A stretch of 64,000 nt of DNA from Azotosporobacter soli (GTDB taxonomy: Bacteria; Bacillota; Negativicutes; SG130), in assembly GCF_030542965.1 (NCBI RefSeq), contig NZ_JAUAOA010000010.1, positions 1 through 64,000 on the forward strand, in the 5' to 3' direction. The position numbers were made by a program, and so were the translations under genes. Of the stretch, positions 1-9,608 are shown piece after piece. The notes beneath the pieces are model-generated. The model searched no databases and was not told where the DNA came from. It was given only the letters and a program-made list of their open reading frames with translations. The stretch's first letter is position 1, and the number at the start of each line of letters is the position of its first letter.

Positions 1-69
<69 letters not shown>

Positions 70-233
70 ATTATGAAGAAGCTTCATCAGCTCTTTATAA
101 CAAAAACATTATTGTTTGTTGAGCCATCATCACCGAAGCGATGACGTCTCCGCACATCTGGCTTTTCATTCTTTTCCACATTGTTCAGTTTTCAAGGAGC
201 ACCATTATGAGTTAGTTCATAACTCACTTCGAA

Positions 234-263
234 ATTATATCACACATGTTTTATTTATGTCAA
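234..263 (-). promoter_or_regulatory. rRNA operon promoter
   Basis: On the minus strand there is a perfect -35 TTGACA (258-263) and a perfect -10 TATAAT (234-239) with an 18-base spacer, pointing into the 16S gene. Transcription would start near 228 and leave a leader of about 160 bases before mature 16S. A small hairpin (TGAGTTA arms, 208-226) sits at the predicted transcript start. No second tandem promoter was recognised up to 383. Confidence 0.75.
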
Positions 264-383
264 TGAGTTATTCTTTGCAAGAGCATCTTAGCAACTTTAA
301 TTAAAGTTCATTTCCTTACTTCAAAACCTCAATAGATACGTCAATATAAATATAGTCGTCTTGTATTTTTGCACGGATATCAT

Positions 384-412
384 TTGCTAATTTCGTGCGA
401 ATGAACTAAAAT
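384..412 (+). promoter_or_regulatory. candidate promoter of the penicillin-binding protein gene
   Basis: TTGCTA (384-389), 17 bases, then TAAAAT (407-412) on the plus strand, about 80 bases before the start codon. The match is moderate. The stretch 264-458 otherwise shows no gene. Confidence 0.45.
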
Positions 413-491
413 ATAAGTCGGCTATCCTCGCTCAATATCACTTATCACAATCAGACTGTTGTCTATTTTTAAGGGAGGTTATTTTATCCAT

Positions 492-2594
492 ATGGACACG
501 GAAGAGATGAATCCTACACCAAGCAAAAAAAGCCCTCGCAAGCGACCTTGGAAAAAACTGTTCATTATATTAACAGTGATTATTGCTGTTATTGTTATCG
601 GTGCCGGGCTCGGCTTCGTTACTGCCAGCTTACATTCTATGCCCAGTTTAAAAGATGAAATCAGACCGGCTGCATCTTCTCAGATTTACGACAGCTCAGG
701 CAAGGTACTCACCACTATTCACTCCGTAGAAAATCGCGTGCCTGTATCCATTAATAAAATCCCCAAGGACTTGCAAAATGCTTTTGTCGCTACAGAAGAT
801 GCTCGTTTCTACCAACACTTAGGCGTCGACCCTCGTGGTATCCTCCGCGCTGTTTGGTCGAATGTTACTGGCGGAGGCCTTGCCGAAGGCGGCAGTACTA
901 TTACGCAGCAATTAGCTAAGAATGCACTTTTAACACAGGATCGTACTTTAAAGCGTAAAATTCAAGAAGCATTTTTAGCGTTGCAAATTGAACAACAGTA
1001 TAGCAAGCGTGAAATTTTGGAATTGTACTTAAATCAAATATACTTCGGGCAAGGCGCTTATGGTGTTCAATCTGCCGCCATCGTATATTTTGGTAAAAAT
1101 GTTGAAGACCTTACGCTAAGTGAATGTGCCATTTTAGCTGGCATACCCAAAAGCCCCAATTATTATTCACCATTGAATAATATGAAAGCATCAAAAGAAC
1201 GCCAAGGCGTTGTCTTAGAACAAATGGTAAAGTATGAATATATTTCACCAGACATGGCAAATAAAGCCCGCAATGTCGAAATAAAATTGGCCGCGAAATC
1301 AAATCCGGCAAACAATACTTTTGCCAGTTATTTTATCGATTACGTAACACAATATTTAATTGATAAATACGGCGCCGATTCTGTATATAAAGATGGCTTA
1401 AAAGTCTACACTACTCTTGACACCGACATGCAAACGGCTGCCGAGGAGGCAATTCATGCCTTACCCGTCTATCGTACTGACGGAAATGGTTTAAGCCAAC
1501 CACAAGGAGCCTTGGTTGCAATCGATCCACACAGCGGTCATATCAAGGCAATGGTTGGCGGACGTGGAAACGACCAATTCAATCGTGCCGTATTAGCGGA
1601 GAGACAGCCAGGTTCAGCATTTAAGCCGTTCGTTTATTTAGCTGCAATTGAAAGCGGTCTTAATGCCTCAACTATTATTGAAGATACCCCTATTTCTTTT
1701 GGCGGATGGTCACCAAGTAACTATGACGGAAAATTGCACGGCAAAGTAACGATGCGTAGCGCCTTAGAACATTCTCTTAATATCCCAACGGTAAAGTTGG
1801 CACAACAAGTCGGTCCTGATAAACCGCTCTACTATGCACAACAAATGGGGATTTCTACTCTTGTTCTTAACGGAACCACAAACGACCGCAACTTAGCCAT
1901 GTCACTAGGCGGCTTGACGCGCGGCGTTACACCACTTGAAATTGCCAGCGCTTATGGCGTGTTAGCTAACAACGGCGTTCGCGTTGAACCATTAGCCGTA
2001 TTGAAGGTCGTTGATCGAAACGGCAAAATTTTAGAGCAAAATACGCCTAAAGAACGCGCAGTAATCAATGAAAAAAGCGCCTACATCCTGACGGATATCT
2101 TGCGCGGCGTCATCTTGCGCGGCACAGGAACAGGAGCTAACATCGGCCGTCCGGCTGCTGGCAAGACCGGCACTACTGATGATTATAAGGACGCTTGGTT
2201 TGTAGGTTATACGCCAGATTTAGTAGCCTCTGTCTGGCTTGGCTTTGACAATGAAAAATATTTAAACGGAGTGACGGGCGGCACCTTGCCGGCAACAGCC
2301 TGGCGAACGTTCATGAGTAAGGCGATTGCCGGTGTGCCAGCACGAGACTTTCCACGACCTTCCGGCGTTGTGACTTCACCTATTTCTGCTGCAGACGGCC
2401 TGCAAGTGGTCGATCCAAAAGAAAAAGATGCACTAGGCGAAGTTCCTGTTGAAGGAACACAACCAACAAAACCAAGTTCGCCAGATGGAAAAAAGACAAA
2501 ACCAACTGCTGATGCTGATAAATCGGGTAATTCGAACGGTAACAAATCAAATGATTTACTACCACCGCCACCCAATACCGGTAAAAAGCCTTAA
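492..2594 (+). CDS. pbpA: class A penicillin-binding protein 1A (transglycosylase/transpeptidase)
   Basis: Bifunctional peptidoglycan synthase: an N-terminal family 51 glycosyltransferase polymerises lipid II and a C-terminal transpeptidase cross-links stems. The 700-residue protein has a basic cytoplasmic tail, one membrane anchor near residues 22-47, the glycosyltransferase catalytic region EDARFY (Glu102), and the penicillin-binding triad SAFK (Ser375), SLN (428) and KTGT (558-561). The C-terminal tail is rich in Pro, Lys, Asn and Ser and looks disordered. The start at 492 is chosen because AGGGAGG lies at 472-478; an in-frame TTG at 459 would place that ribosome binding site inside the gene. 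It is monocistronic and divergent from the rRNA operon. The symbol is generic; ponA or mrcA would be equally valid. Confidence 0.93.
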   Translation: MDTEEMNPTPSKKSPRKRPWKKLFIILTVIIAVIVIGAGLGFVTASLHSMPSLKDEIRPAASSQIYDSSGKVLTTIHSVENRVPVSINKIPKDLQNAFVATEDARFYQHLGVDPRGILRAVWSNVTGGGLAEGGSTITQQLAKNALLTQDRTLKRKIQEAFLALQIEQQYSKREILELYLNQIYFGQGAYGVQSAAIVYFGKNVEDLTLSECAILAGIPKSPNYYSPLNNMKASKERQGVVLEQMVKYEYISPDMANKARNVEIKLAAKSNPANNTFASYFIDYVTQYLIDKYGADSVYKDGLKVYTTLDTDMQTAAEEAIHALPVYRTDGNGLSQPQGALVAIDPHSGHIKAMVGGRGNDQFNRAVLAERQPGSAFKPFVYLAAIESGLNASTIIEDTPISFGGWSPSNYDGKLHGKVTMRSALEHSLNIPTVKLAQQVGPDKPLYYAQQMGISTLVLNGTTNDRNLAMSLGGLTRGVTPLEIASAYGVLANNGVRVEPLAVLKVVDRNGKILEQNTPKERAVINEKSAYILTDILRGVILRGTGTGANIGRPAAGKTGTTDDYKDAWFVGYTPDLVASVWLGFDNEKYLNGVTGGTLPATAWRTFMSKAIAGVPARDFPRPSGVVTSPISAADGLQVVDPKEKDALGEVPVEGTQPTKPSSPDGKKTKPTADADKSGNSNGNKSNDLLPPPPNTGKKP

Positions 2595-2599
2595 AAACG

Positions 2600-2643
2600 A
2601 AAAGAACGGCAGCCACAATTTTAGTGGTTGCCGTTCTTTTTTC
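2600..2643. terminator. bidirectional terminator between PBP1A and mutS2
   Basis: Long stem AAAAGAACGGCAGCCAC paired with GTGGTTGCCGTTCTTTT around a 7-8 base loop, with A- and T-runs on either side, so it can end both convergent transcripts. It reaches the stop codon of mutS2. Confidence 0.9.
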
Positions 2644-5026
2644 ATTTTAACCAAGCAACAGTTGCTCCGTCGCCGCCTTCATTTAATTCAGCCAGTTGAA
2701 ATTTCTCGACATAAGCGTTAGCCGCCAGATATTCTCTGACTCCTTTGCGCAAGGCTCCTGTCCCTTTGCCATGAATAATTAAAAGATCACGGTTTCCAGA
2801 CAGGATTGCATCATCAATGTGCTTATCCAGACGTTCAATCGCTTCCTCTACCAATAACCCTCTCAGATCAAGCTGTCTATTTGCACTCTTTATTTGCATA
2901 GGTTCAACCATGCTATTTTTACGCCTATCGGATTTGTTTTTACTCGGACCACTCTGTTTTTCCGTTTTATGGCGGCATTGAGCTCGTGGCATGGTAAGGC
3001 GCATTTGTCCAACCTGCACAACAATTCCTCCTGCTTCAATCGCTAAAACAATTCCTGTTTGTCCAAGACTCGGGATTACGATCTCTTCATTGACAAGAAA
3101 AGGACTGTTGTCGGCATCGTCAAATTCTTCTGTCTCGGTTTCCAAAATAAACGGATCCAATTCACGCAACCCTTTACGAACACCTGCAATCGTCGCATCG
3201 CGTTTATGGCGCTCTTTTTCATTAAATTGGTCTTTAAGCTGTTTAATCAAATCCGCTGCTTCCACTTTAGTTCTACGCACTAATTCTTCGGCTTCCTCTT
3301 TGGCTTTTTGAATGATTTTTTCCTGCTTTTCGCGAAGCCGTTCTTTTTCACGCCGCAGCAAACGATGGTTCTCCGCCATTTCCCGGTGCAACTCTTCCGC
3401 CTGCTCCATTTCCTCCCGGTATACCTTTTTTTCTTTTTCCAGTTCAGCAAGCAAGTTTTGCAAATTACGATGTTCTTTCGCCAGCAGAATGCTGGCGCGA
3501 TCAACAATATAACCTGGCAAACCAAGACGCTTACTGATCGCAAATGCATTGCTGCTGCCCGGAACGCCGACCAAAACACGATACGTTGGCGACAACGTTT
3601 CCATATCAAATTCGACACTAGCATTTTGCACGCCTTGCGTCATATAGGCGAAAGCTTTCAACTCGCTGTAATGCGTCGTTGCAAGAGAGCGGCAATTTAA
3701 TGCAAGCAAGTGTTCTAAAATAGAAGTCGCCAGCGCCGCCCCTTCTTCCGGATCTGTTCCCGCTCCCAATTCGTCAAGTAACACTAGGTCGTCTTCATTA
3801 ACATCACCTAAAATTCCGACTATGTTTTTCATATGGGCAGAAAAGGTACTCAGGCTCTGTTCAATACTTTGTTCATCGCCAATATCTGCAAACACCGCAC
3901 GAAACACGCCGATTGAACTGCCAAAATTAGCTGGAATAAAGAGGCCTGCCTGCGTCATCAAAACAAATAAGCCCAGTGTTTTAAGACAAACAGTTTTGCC
4001 CCCCGTATTCGGACCGGTTATAACCATAATGGAAGCGTCGCCTCCAAGCTCCAAATCAATGGGTACAACCTTCTCAGAGGGAATCAACGGATGACGCCCT
4101 TGTTTAATAGAAATCAGTTTATCGTTGTTAATATCAGCCCGTTGTGCTTTCATTTCCAATGCCAATTGCGCTTTCGCAAAATTAAGATCGATGTGTGCTA
4201 ATATCTTTCCGTTATGGCTCAAATTATCGGCCTCAACGGCAACTGCGGCTGAAAGCATCAATAGAATTCGCTCAATTTCATGTTTTTCTGCCGCCAACAT
4301 TTGTTTGAGATCATTATTAATTTGCACGACAGGCATAGGCTCGATAAATACCGTCGCGCCGCTGGCAGATTGGTCATGTATAATGCCCGGGAAAACGTGG
4401 CGATATTCCTGCTTGATCGGTATAACATAGCGATCGCCGCGCATCGAGATGATATTGTCCTGAAAGTATTTCTGAAAATTGCTATTGTGTAAAACCTGAT
4501 CTAATTTTGTTTTAATTTCTTCCTGCAGGCGTTTAATGTTACGTCTGATTCGTAATAACTCAATACTGGCGTCATCACGTACCTTACCATGATCATCTAT
4601 TGATGTTTCAATTTTATTTTCCAACTGACGCATACTGCATAATTCTTCCGCCAGTGCCGTCAAAATCGGCGTATCGACTTGTTTTTTTTCAACAAAAAAA
4701 GTCCGTACCCGCTTTGCCCCTTGCGCGGTCGAAAGAATTTGCGTCAATTCATGCGCTTCAAGTACGCCGCCGACATCGGCCCGCTTTACTGCTTGGCGGA
4801 TATCCCATATCCCTCTGAGTCCAAATCCGGGCGCTGCCATAAGCACGCTTAGCGCTTCTTGTGTTTGCATCAACCAGTCCGAAACCTCATTAATTTCAAT
4901 GCTGGGGTGAAGATTTTCCGCTAATTCCCGCCCCATACGCGTGCTGCTTTTTTCTGCCAACCGTTCCAGAATCTTGTCATACTCCAAAACGCGCAGCACG
5001 GTTTCACTCATTGCCTTCCTTGTCAT
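2642..5026 (-). CDS. mutS2: MutS2 ATPase with Smr nuclease domain
   Basis: MutS2 family, 794 residues, usual length. Known roles are suppression of recombination and, in Bacillus, rescue of collided ribosomes. The order seen is: MutS core/clamp region with coiled coil (about 130-260), ATPase with Walker A GPNTGGKT (338-345) followed by the DELGAGTDPEEGAALA region, a long charged coiled coil near 520-620, and a C-terminal Smr domain starting at LDLRG with the HGKGTG motif near the end. It has no mismatch-recognition N-terminal domain, which separates it from MutS1. Its start codon overlaps the stop of the upstream U32 gene as ATGA, so the two are translationally coupled. Confidence 0.95.
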   Translation of the reverse strand: MTRKAMSETVLRVLEYDKILERLAEKSSTRMGRELAENLHPSIEINEVSDWLMQTQEALSVLMAAPGFGLRGIWDIRQAVKRADVGGVLEAHELTQILSTAQGAKRVRTFFVEKKQVDTPILTALAEELCSMRQLENKIETSIDDHGKVRDDASIELLRIRRNIKRLQEEIKTKLDQVLHNSNFQKYFQDNIISMRGDRYVIPIKQEYRHVFPGIIHDQSASGATVFIEPMPVVQINNDLKQMLAAEKHEIERILLMLSAAVAVEADNLSHNGKILAHIDLNFAKAQLALEMKAQRADINNDKLISIKQGRHPLIPSEKVVPIDLELGGDASIMVITGPNTGGKTVCLKTLGLFVLMTQAGLFIPANFGSSIGVFRAVFADIGDEQSIEQSLSTFSAHMKNIVGILGDVNEDDLVLLDELGAGTDPEEGAALATSILEHLLALNCRSLATTHYSELKAFAYMTQGVQNASVEFDMETLSPTYRVLVGVPGSSNAFAISKRLGLPGYIVDRASILLAKEHRNLQNLLAELEKEKKVYREEMEQAEELHREMAENHRLLRREKERLREKQEKIIQKAKEEAEELVRRTKVEAADLIKQLKDQFNEKERHKRDATIAGVRKGLRELDPFILETETEEFDDADNSPFLVNEEIVIPSLGQTGIVLAIEAGGIVVQVGQMRLTMPRAQCRHKTEKQSGPSKNKSDRRKNSMVEPMQIKSANRQLDLRGLLVEEAIERLDKHIDDAILSGNRDLLIIHGKGTGALRKGVREYLAANAYVEKFQLAELNEGGDGATVAWLK

Positions 5027-7485
5027 AAAACACCTCTAAAATAGTGCCCACGCGTAATTGTGTTGTTTCCTCCATTTTCAATAATAGAGTTTCCCACATT
5101 TCGTTGCGCAGCCGCCGTCACATATTTTCTCACGATTTCTTTAAGCTTCAGTTCTTTATATCGCCCGTCAATTCGTATCCAGTCAATTCCTAATTCGCTG
5201 AAGCGTTCCACGTGCTCGAGCATGTCAAGCGTTTTGCCGTTTAAGACATGCATGCGGCAATATTGATCGCGCACAACCGGAAAATGTTCTTCCTTGCGAT
5301 CTTCCAGATAGTATATTTCATCACCGCAATTCTTGCAGCCGCCGAACGCGCCTTTCATACAATACTCTGACGTCATCAACTCCAAATTTCCATGTACAAT
5401 GCACTCCATTTCTAACCCTGCAGGAATATTACGTGTAATTTCGCTAATTTGGTTAAAAGTAAGCTCAGGTGACAAGCAGATGCCAGCACAATTTTGACGC
5501 GATAAAAAAAGGCCACTCTGCGAATTATAGATATTCAATGAGTAATCGGCATAATAAGGAATATCACGTTGCTGACGCATAATTTCAAGCGCGCCTAGAT
5601 TTCCGACCAGAACACCATCCGCTTTATATTCTTTTGCCAAATCTAATTCGCGCAAAAAAGAATCCCAATTCTTTGCCGCAATAATTTTAGGGGTTGCAAT
5701 GATCAGTTGACATTTATGCGTCTTGCAGTAAGCGGCCGCCTCACGATATTCTTCTTTCGTCAAAAAACGATGCGAAAAATTTTCGCCTCCGAAAATAATT
5801 CGCCCCGCCCCTTCATCAACAGCGAGCGTGAGATCTGCCAAATCAGAAACCTGGATCGAAATACGCGGCGCCTTTCTCTCACGCATTCCTTTCCCCCCAG
5901 CGCTACTAAACTTTTTTTCATTCAGCTTCGCTGCACGAGAAAAGTGAAGAAGGCGCGCCTCTTCAAGCTGCTTTACCGCGCGTCGCCTAAGTTCATTCAA
6001 CTCGCTGACCGGTACCATTACATTTTCTTGAATGTCTACTTGCATAAAATCCAGCGCAAAAATCGTATTGCCAAGACGATTTATTTGTTGTTCAACGGTT
6101 TCTTTACTAATTGCACGCTTAATCGCCTTTTCCGTAATAAAATCAGTACATGCTTTCCCAATATTTCCGTCTTTATCGCTCAATTCAAGTATTGCCGCTT
6201 TACCTTCTTCAATGATAACTTTTGCACGAATAAAAACGCGTTTCTGATTTTTTTCCTTTTCAAAATATTCTCTTGCATGCTGCATCAAACGTTGATCAAA
6301 TACCTTAAATACGCGATCATTCATCCGCACTGGTTGAGGCACAGCCAATTCAATTTCTTCTTGCGCTTCAGCCTCTTCACGACTGTACCCGTCACAGGTG
6401 AATTCATCAAGCGTCAAGCTGACCCTTCCGCCAACACTTACCCAAATATCAATAATATCGCCTTTGACAACGGCTTCGTCGAGCTTAATCTTGACTCTTT
6501 TTGCTGCATGATCGTAGCCCGAAATGCGGCCAATCTTTATTCCGCGATTATTGGGTCTTTGATGACTCATAAAATCAGAAGTTGGTTTTATGCCCATTAA
6601 ATAATCGCTCGTAAAATCCCGATTGAAAATTTGCGCCAAATTCATCTCAATTTTGCGACAGGCGGCCTCATCTTTAACAATTTTAGGATTGGCCATTACT
6701 TTGCGATACGATTCCACTACAACAGCCACATACTCCGGCTTTTTCATCCGTCCTTCAATCTTAAACGAAGTGACCCCCGCTTGTTCCATCTCCGGGAGTA
6801 AGCGTAGTGAATTCAAATCCTTAGGGCTTAGTAAATAATTACCTGCCGCACAATTTGCCAACAGATCATTTCCCTGCTTGTCTTGCAGCTTATACGGCAA
6901 ACGACACGGTTGCGCACAACGCCCTCGGTTGCCGCTTCGTCCGCCAATCATACTACTCATCAGACATTGCCCTGAATAGGATATACAAAGCGCACCATGG
7001 ATGAATACTTCAATTTCAGTATCTGTCGCATGACAGATTGCTTCAATGTCAGCCAAAGCCATCTCTCTTGACACCACTACGCGCTTAAATCCCTGCTGCG
7101 CTAAAAATTGAACGCCCGCTTGATTATGCACGGTCATCTGTGTACTCGCATGCAGATGTAAGTCGGGAAAACGTTCCTTTACTAACGCCGCCAGTCCTAA
7201 GTCCTGTATGATTAGCGCATCCACACAGATTTCATTAAGATAATCAATATACTTAAGCGCTGCTGAAAATTCCCGTTCATCGAGCAGTGTATTCACAGCC
7301 ACATATATTCGAACGTTATGCAAATGAGCATAACGAACCGCCTTCGCCAATTCTTCGTCATCAAAATTTGCCGCGTAGGCTCTAGCGCCAAACATTTTGC
7401 CTGCCAAATATATCGCATCGGCCCCTGCTTCAACAGCTGCGCGAAGTGCATCAAAACTGCCTGCCGGAGCTAATAATTCCGCCAT
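5023..7485 (-). CDS. U32-family protein with DUF3656-like C-terminal part (RNA hydroxylase-like)
   Basis: 820-residue protein of the U32 'peptidase' family. Members characterised in E. coli (RlhA, TrhP) are involved in prephenate-dependent hydroxylation of rRNA or tRNA rather than proteolysis; which RNA this one acts on cannot be read from sequence. It begins with the LLAPAGS motif, shows the U32 signature around residues 159-178 with Cys167 and Cys174, and has two further cysteines at 190 and 194, consistent with an iron-sulfur site. The long C-terminal half is the extra region seen in firmicute long forms. Start fixed by AAAAGGTGATTTAA before ATG. It is first gene of a two-gene operon with mutS2. 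Confidence 0.85.
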   Translation of the reverse strand: MAELLAPAGSFDALRAAVEAGADAIYLAGKMFGARAYAANFDDEELAKAVRYAHLHNVRIYVAVNTLLDEREFSAALKYIDYLNEICVDALIIQDLGLAALVKERFPDLHLHASTQMTVHNQAGVQFLAQQGFKRVVVSREMALADIEAICHATDTEIEVFIHGALCISYSGQCLMSSMIGGRSGNRGRCAQPCRLPYKLQDKQGNDLLANCAAGNYLLSPKDLNSLRLLPEMEQAGVTSFKIEGRMKKPEYVAVVVESYRKVMANPKIVKDEAACRKIEMNLAQIFNRDFTSDYLMGIKPTSDFMSHQRPNNRGIKIGRISGYDHAAKRVKIKLDEAVVKGDIIDIWVSVGGRVSLTLDEFTCDGYSREEAEAQEEIELAVPQPVRMNDRVFKVFDQRLMQHAREYFEKEKNQKRVFIRAKVIIEEGKAAILELSDKDGNIGKACTDFITEKAIKRAISKETVEQQINRLGNTIFALDFMQVDIQENVMVPVSELNELRRRAVKQLEEARLLHFSRAAKLNEKKFSSAGGKGMRERKAPRISIQVSDLADLTLAVDEGAGRIIFGGENFSHRFLTKEEYREAAAYCKTHKCQLIIATPKIIAAKNWDSFLRELDLAKEYKADGVLVGNLGALEIMRQQRDIPYYADYSLNIYNSQSGLFLSRQNCAGICLSPELTFNQISEITRNIPAGLEMECIVHGNLELMTSEYCMKGAFGGCKNCGDEIYYLEDRKEEHFPVVRDQYCRMHVLNGKTLDMLEHVERFSELGIDWIRIDGRYKELKLKEIVRKYVTAAAQRNVGNSIIENGGNNTITRGHYFRGVL

Positions 7486-7540
7486 TTAAATCACCTTTTC
7501 CTTCTTTTGCTTTTCAATCATGCAATTAATTCATTTCTAC

Positions 7541-7569
7541 ATTATATAGTAGCTATTCTAAGAACACAA
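7541..7569 (-). promoter_or_regulatory. promoter of the U32-mutS2 operon
   Basis: TTGTGT (7564-7569), 17 bases, perfect TATAAT (7541-7546) on the minus strand. It lies just downstream of the zapA terminator, so the U32-mutS2 pair is expected to be a separate transcription unit. Confidence 0.6.
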
Positions 7570-7573
7570 ATTT

Positions 7574-7610
7574 AAAAACACGCTTCTACGCAAAACATAG
7601 AAGCGTGTTT
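7574..7610 (-). terminator. zapA terminator
   Basis: AAACACGCTTCTA and TAGAAGCGTGTTT form a 13-base-pair stem with a 9-base loop. On the minus strand it is followed by TTTTTAAA, six bases after the zapA stop codon. Its T-run overlaps the -35 region of the next promoter. Confidence 0.85.
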
Positions 7611-7616
7611 ATCCAT

Positions 7617-7901
7617 TCATGATTGACCTTCTTCTTTGACCATTTTCAGTAGTTGTTTGTAGTCGTTTTCTAATTGAGCATATTCTTCTGCTAAGTTAAG
7701 TGCTGCCAATACAGCCACTTTGACCGGAGACAACCGTATGTTCTGTCGCGATACGCGTTTCATTTGGGTATCTACTAGCGCAGCCACTTTCATGACTTGA
7801 TCAATTTCACCATCACTCTTCAGTGCATATAATTCGCCAAATATTTCTACGGTTATTTTATTCTTTTTACGCTCTTTTTCAACACTTGCATCTTTTTGCA
7901 T
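7617..7901 (-). CDS. zapA: cell division protein ZapA
   Basis: Small cytoplasmic FtsZ-ring-associated protein that bundles FtsZ filaments. The 94-residue length, the N-terminal beta hairpin (KITVEIFGELYALKS) and the long C-terminal coiled coil (AALNLAEEYAQLENDYKQLL) fit the firmicute ZapA family. It is monocistronic, with its own promoter and terminator. In firmicute genomes zapA commonly lies close to pheST and mutS2, as here. Confidence 0.9.
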   Translation of the reverse strand: MQKDASVEKERKKNKITVEIFGELYALKSDGEIDQVMKVAALVDTQMKRVSRQNIRLSPVKVAVLAALNLAEEYAQLENDYKQLLKMVKEEGQS

Positions 7902-7927
7902 ATTTGCGCCACCCGATTTCTATCTGT

Positions 7928-7956
7928 TTTATAAGATACAATTCGACTCGTAGCAA
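7928..7956 (-). promoter_or_regulatory. zapA promoter
   Basis: TTGCTA (7951-7956), 17 bases, TATAAA (7928-7933) on the minus strand, about 27 bases before the zapA start codon. Confidence 0.55.
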
Positions 7957-7978
7957 ACAACTCCTGCCCTAAAAAAAT

Positions 7979-8004
7979 AAAAAGAGGAGCGAACTCCTCT
8001 TTTT
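7979..8004 (-). terminator. terminator of the amino acid permease gene
   Basis: AGAGGAG and CTCCTCT arms around a CGAA tetraloop, flanked by A- and T-runs on both sides. It lies directly after the permease stop codon. Confidence 0.88.
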
Positions 8005-8013
8005 ATCAGTAAA

Positions 8014-9405
8014 TTAGGCTGCCCGATTATCTTTGTTCAATGTGCTATTCTTGTATCCATATGCAAAGTAGACTAGAAAACCAATGGCGCTCCAGACTGC
8101 AAAACGAATCCAAGTATCCATCGGCAGATTATACATCAGATAACCGCAACTTAGAACCGCCAGCGGTGCTACGACATTGACCATCGGGCATCTGAAGGGT
8201 CGAACAAGATCCGGTTGCTTCACACGCAATACCGCAACGCCAATAGCAGCGACGACGAAGGCAAACAGCGTACCGATATTAGTCAGTTCGGCAATAATTC
8301 CTATCGGCAGGAATCCGGCGATCAGCGCAACGGCAATACCGGCGATAATCGTGATGATATAAGGAGTTCCATAAGTTGGATGAACTTTGCAAATACCAGC
8401 GGGAATCAAGCCATCACGCGACATTGCAAAGAAAATACGACTTTGACCGTACATAAGCACTAACAATACCGTAGTAATACCGCAAATTGCGCCAGTACCA
8501 ACCATGGCCGAACCAAAGTTATAACCAATTGCACGCAATGCGTAAGCGACCGGCTCCGTATTATTTAATTCACTGTAAGGAACAACGCCGGTAAGAACCG
8601 CCGCAACTGCGATATAAAGTACAGTACAGACTAAAAGTGAGCCAATAATGCCAATCGGCAGGTCACGATTCGGATTGCGACATTCTTCCGAAGCCGTTGC
8701 AACCGCATCAAATCCGATGTAAGCAAAAAATACAATCGAGGCACCCGCTGCAACGCCGGAGAAACCAAACGGCATCAACGGACTCCAGTTAGCAGGGTTT
8801 ACCTTCGGACCGGCCAAAGCCAGGAAGATAAAGACAGCCGCTAATTTAATAAATACTAAGATGCGGTTTAAACTAGCCGTCTCCTTCGTGCCGCGAACCA
8901 AGAGGAAGGTCAAAAACAGACAAATTCCAATAGCGGGTAAATTCGCAATGCCGCCATCGGCCGGTACTGCTGTCCAAGCCAACGGCAATGTAACTCCTGC
9001 TGATTTTAGAAGGCCGCCTACATAACCGGCCCATCCGGCTGCAACCGCTGCCGATCCAACCGAATATTCAAGAACCAAATTCCAGCCTACAATCCAGGCA
9101 ACAATTTCTCCTAGTGTTGCGTAGGTGTATGTGTATGCACTGCCCGCAATTGGAACCGCTGAAGCCAATTCAGCATACGCTAAAGCGGCAAAGGCGCAGG
9201 TAAGGCCAGACATGACAAAAGAAATCATAATACCGGGTCCGGCATATTTGGCTGCAGCAATACCAGTTAAAACAAAAATACCAGTACCGATAATGCAACC
9301 GATGCCCAACATGACTAAATCGAGGGCTCCAAGGGATTTTTTGAGACTTTTCTTTTCTGCACCTTCTAACATGGATTCGATACTTTTAGTCCGTAAATAG
9401 CTCAT
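8014..9405 (-). CDS. APC-superfamily amino acid permease
   Basis: 463-residue integral membrane transporter with about 12 hydrophobic segments, most like the YfnA/cationic amino acid transporter branch of the APC superfamily. The first helix has the substrate-binding GIGCIIGTGIFVLTG motif (about residues 34-48) typical of proton-coupled amino acid importers. Substrate cannot be decided from sequence. Start ATG is preceded by AGAGAGGTGGG. It is flanked by terminators on both sides and is probably transcribed alone from the 9406-9470 gap, where TATAAA at 9431-9436 could be a -10 but no good -35 was seen. Confidence 0.88.
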   Translation of the reverse strand: MSYLRTKSIESMLEGAEKKSLKKSLGALDLVMLGIGCIIGTGIFVLTGIAAAKYAGPGIMISFVMSGLTCAFAALAYAELASAVPIAGSAYTYTYATLGEIVAWIVGWNLVLEYSVGSAAVAAGWAGYVGGLLKSAGVTLPLAWTAVPADGGIANLPAIGICLFLTFLLVRGTKETASLNRILVFIKLAAVFIFLALAGPKVNPANWSPLMPFGFSGVAAGASIVFFAYIGFDAVATASEECRNPNRDLPIGIIGSLLVCTVLYIAVAAVLTGVVPYSELNNTEPVAYALRAIGYNFGSAMVGTGAICGITTVLLVLMYGQSRIFFAMSRDGLIPAGICKVHPTYGTPYIITIIAGIAVALIAGFLPIGIIAELTNIGTLFAFVVAAIGVAVLRVKQPDLVRPFRCPMVNVVAPLAVLSCGYLMYNLPMDTWIRFAVWSAIGFLVYFAYGYKNSTLNKDNRAA

Positions 9406-9475
9406 TCAAATACCCACCTCTCTCCTTTTTATAGTCGCAGTATCTCTTTGCAGGATAAATGCCTCATGATAAAAA

Positions 9476-9506
9476 GCAGGCCTGTCCAGTTTGGACAGGC
9501 CTGCAC
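9476..9506 (-). terminator. pheST terminator
   Basis: A perfect 13-base-pair stem, GCAGGCCTGTCCA paired with TGGACAGGCCTGC, with a 3-base loop and TTTTT following on the minus strand. It lies about 100 bases after the pheT stop. The gap 9507-9608 shows nothing else convincing. Confidence 0.9.
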
Positions 9507-9608
9507 AAAAACCACGTGCATGTATCCTTGCCTCCCCTGTTAACAGAATAGCATAATAAACTACTCTGGTAAAGAGTTTTTTGTGCTTTAAGCAAGGACA
9601 AACCAAGG

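Noticed and set aside
5707-6600. 297-codon plus-strand frame opposite the U32 gene
   Set aside because: Antisense to a conserved family protein, no ribosome binding site, composition unlike real proteins.
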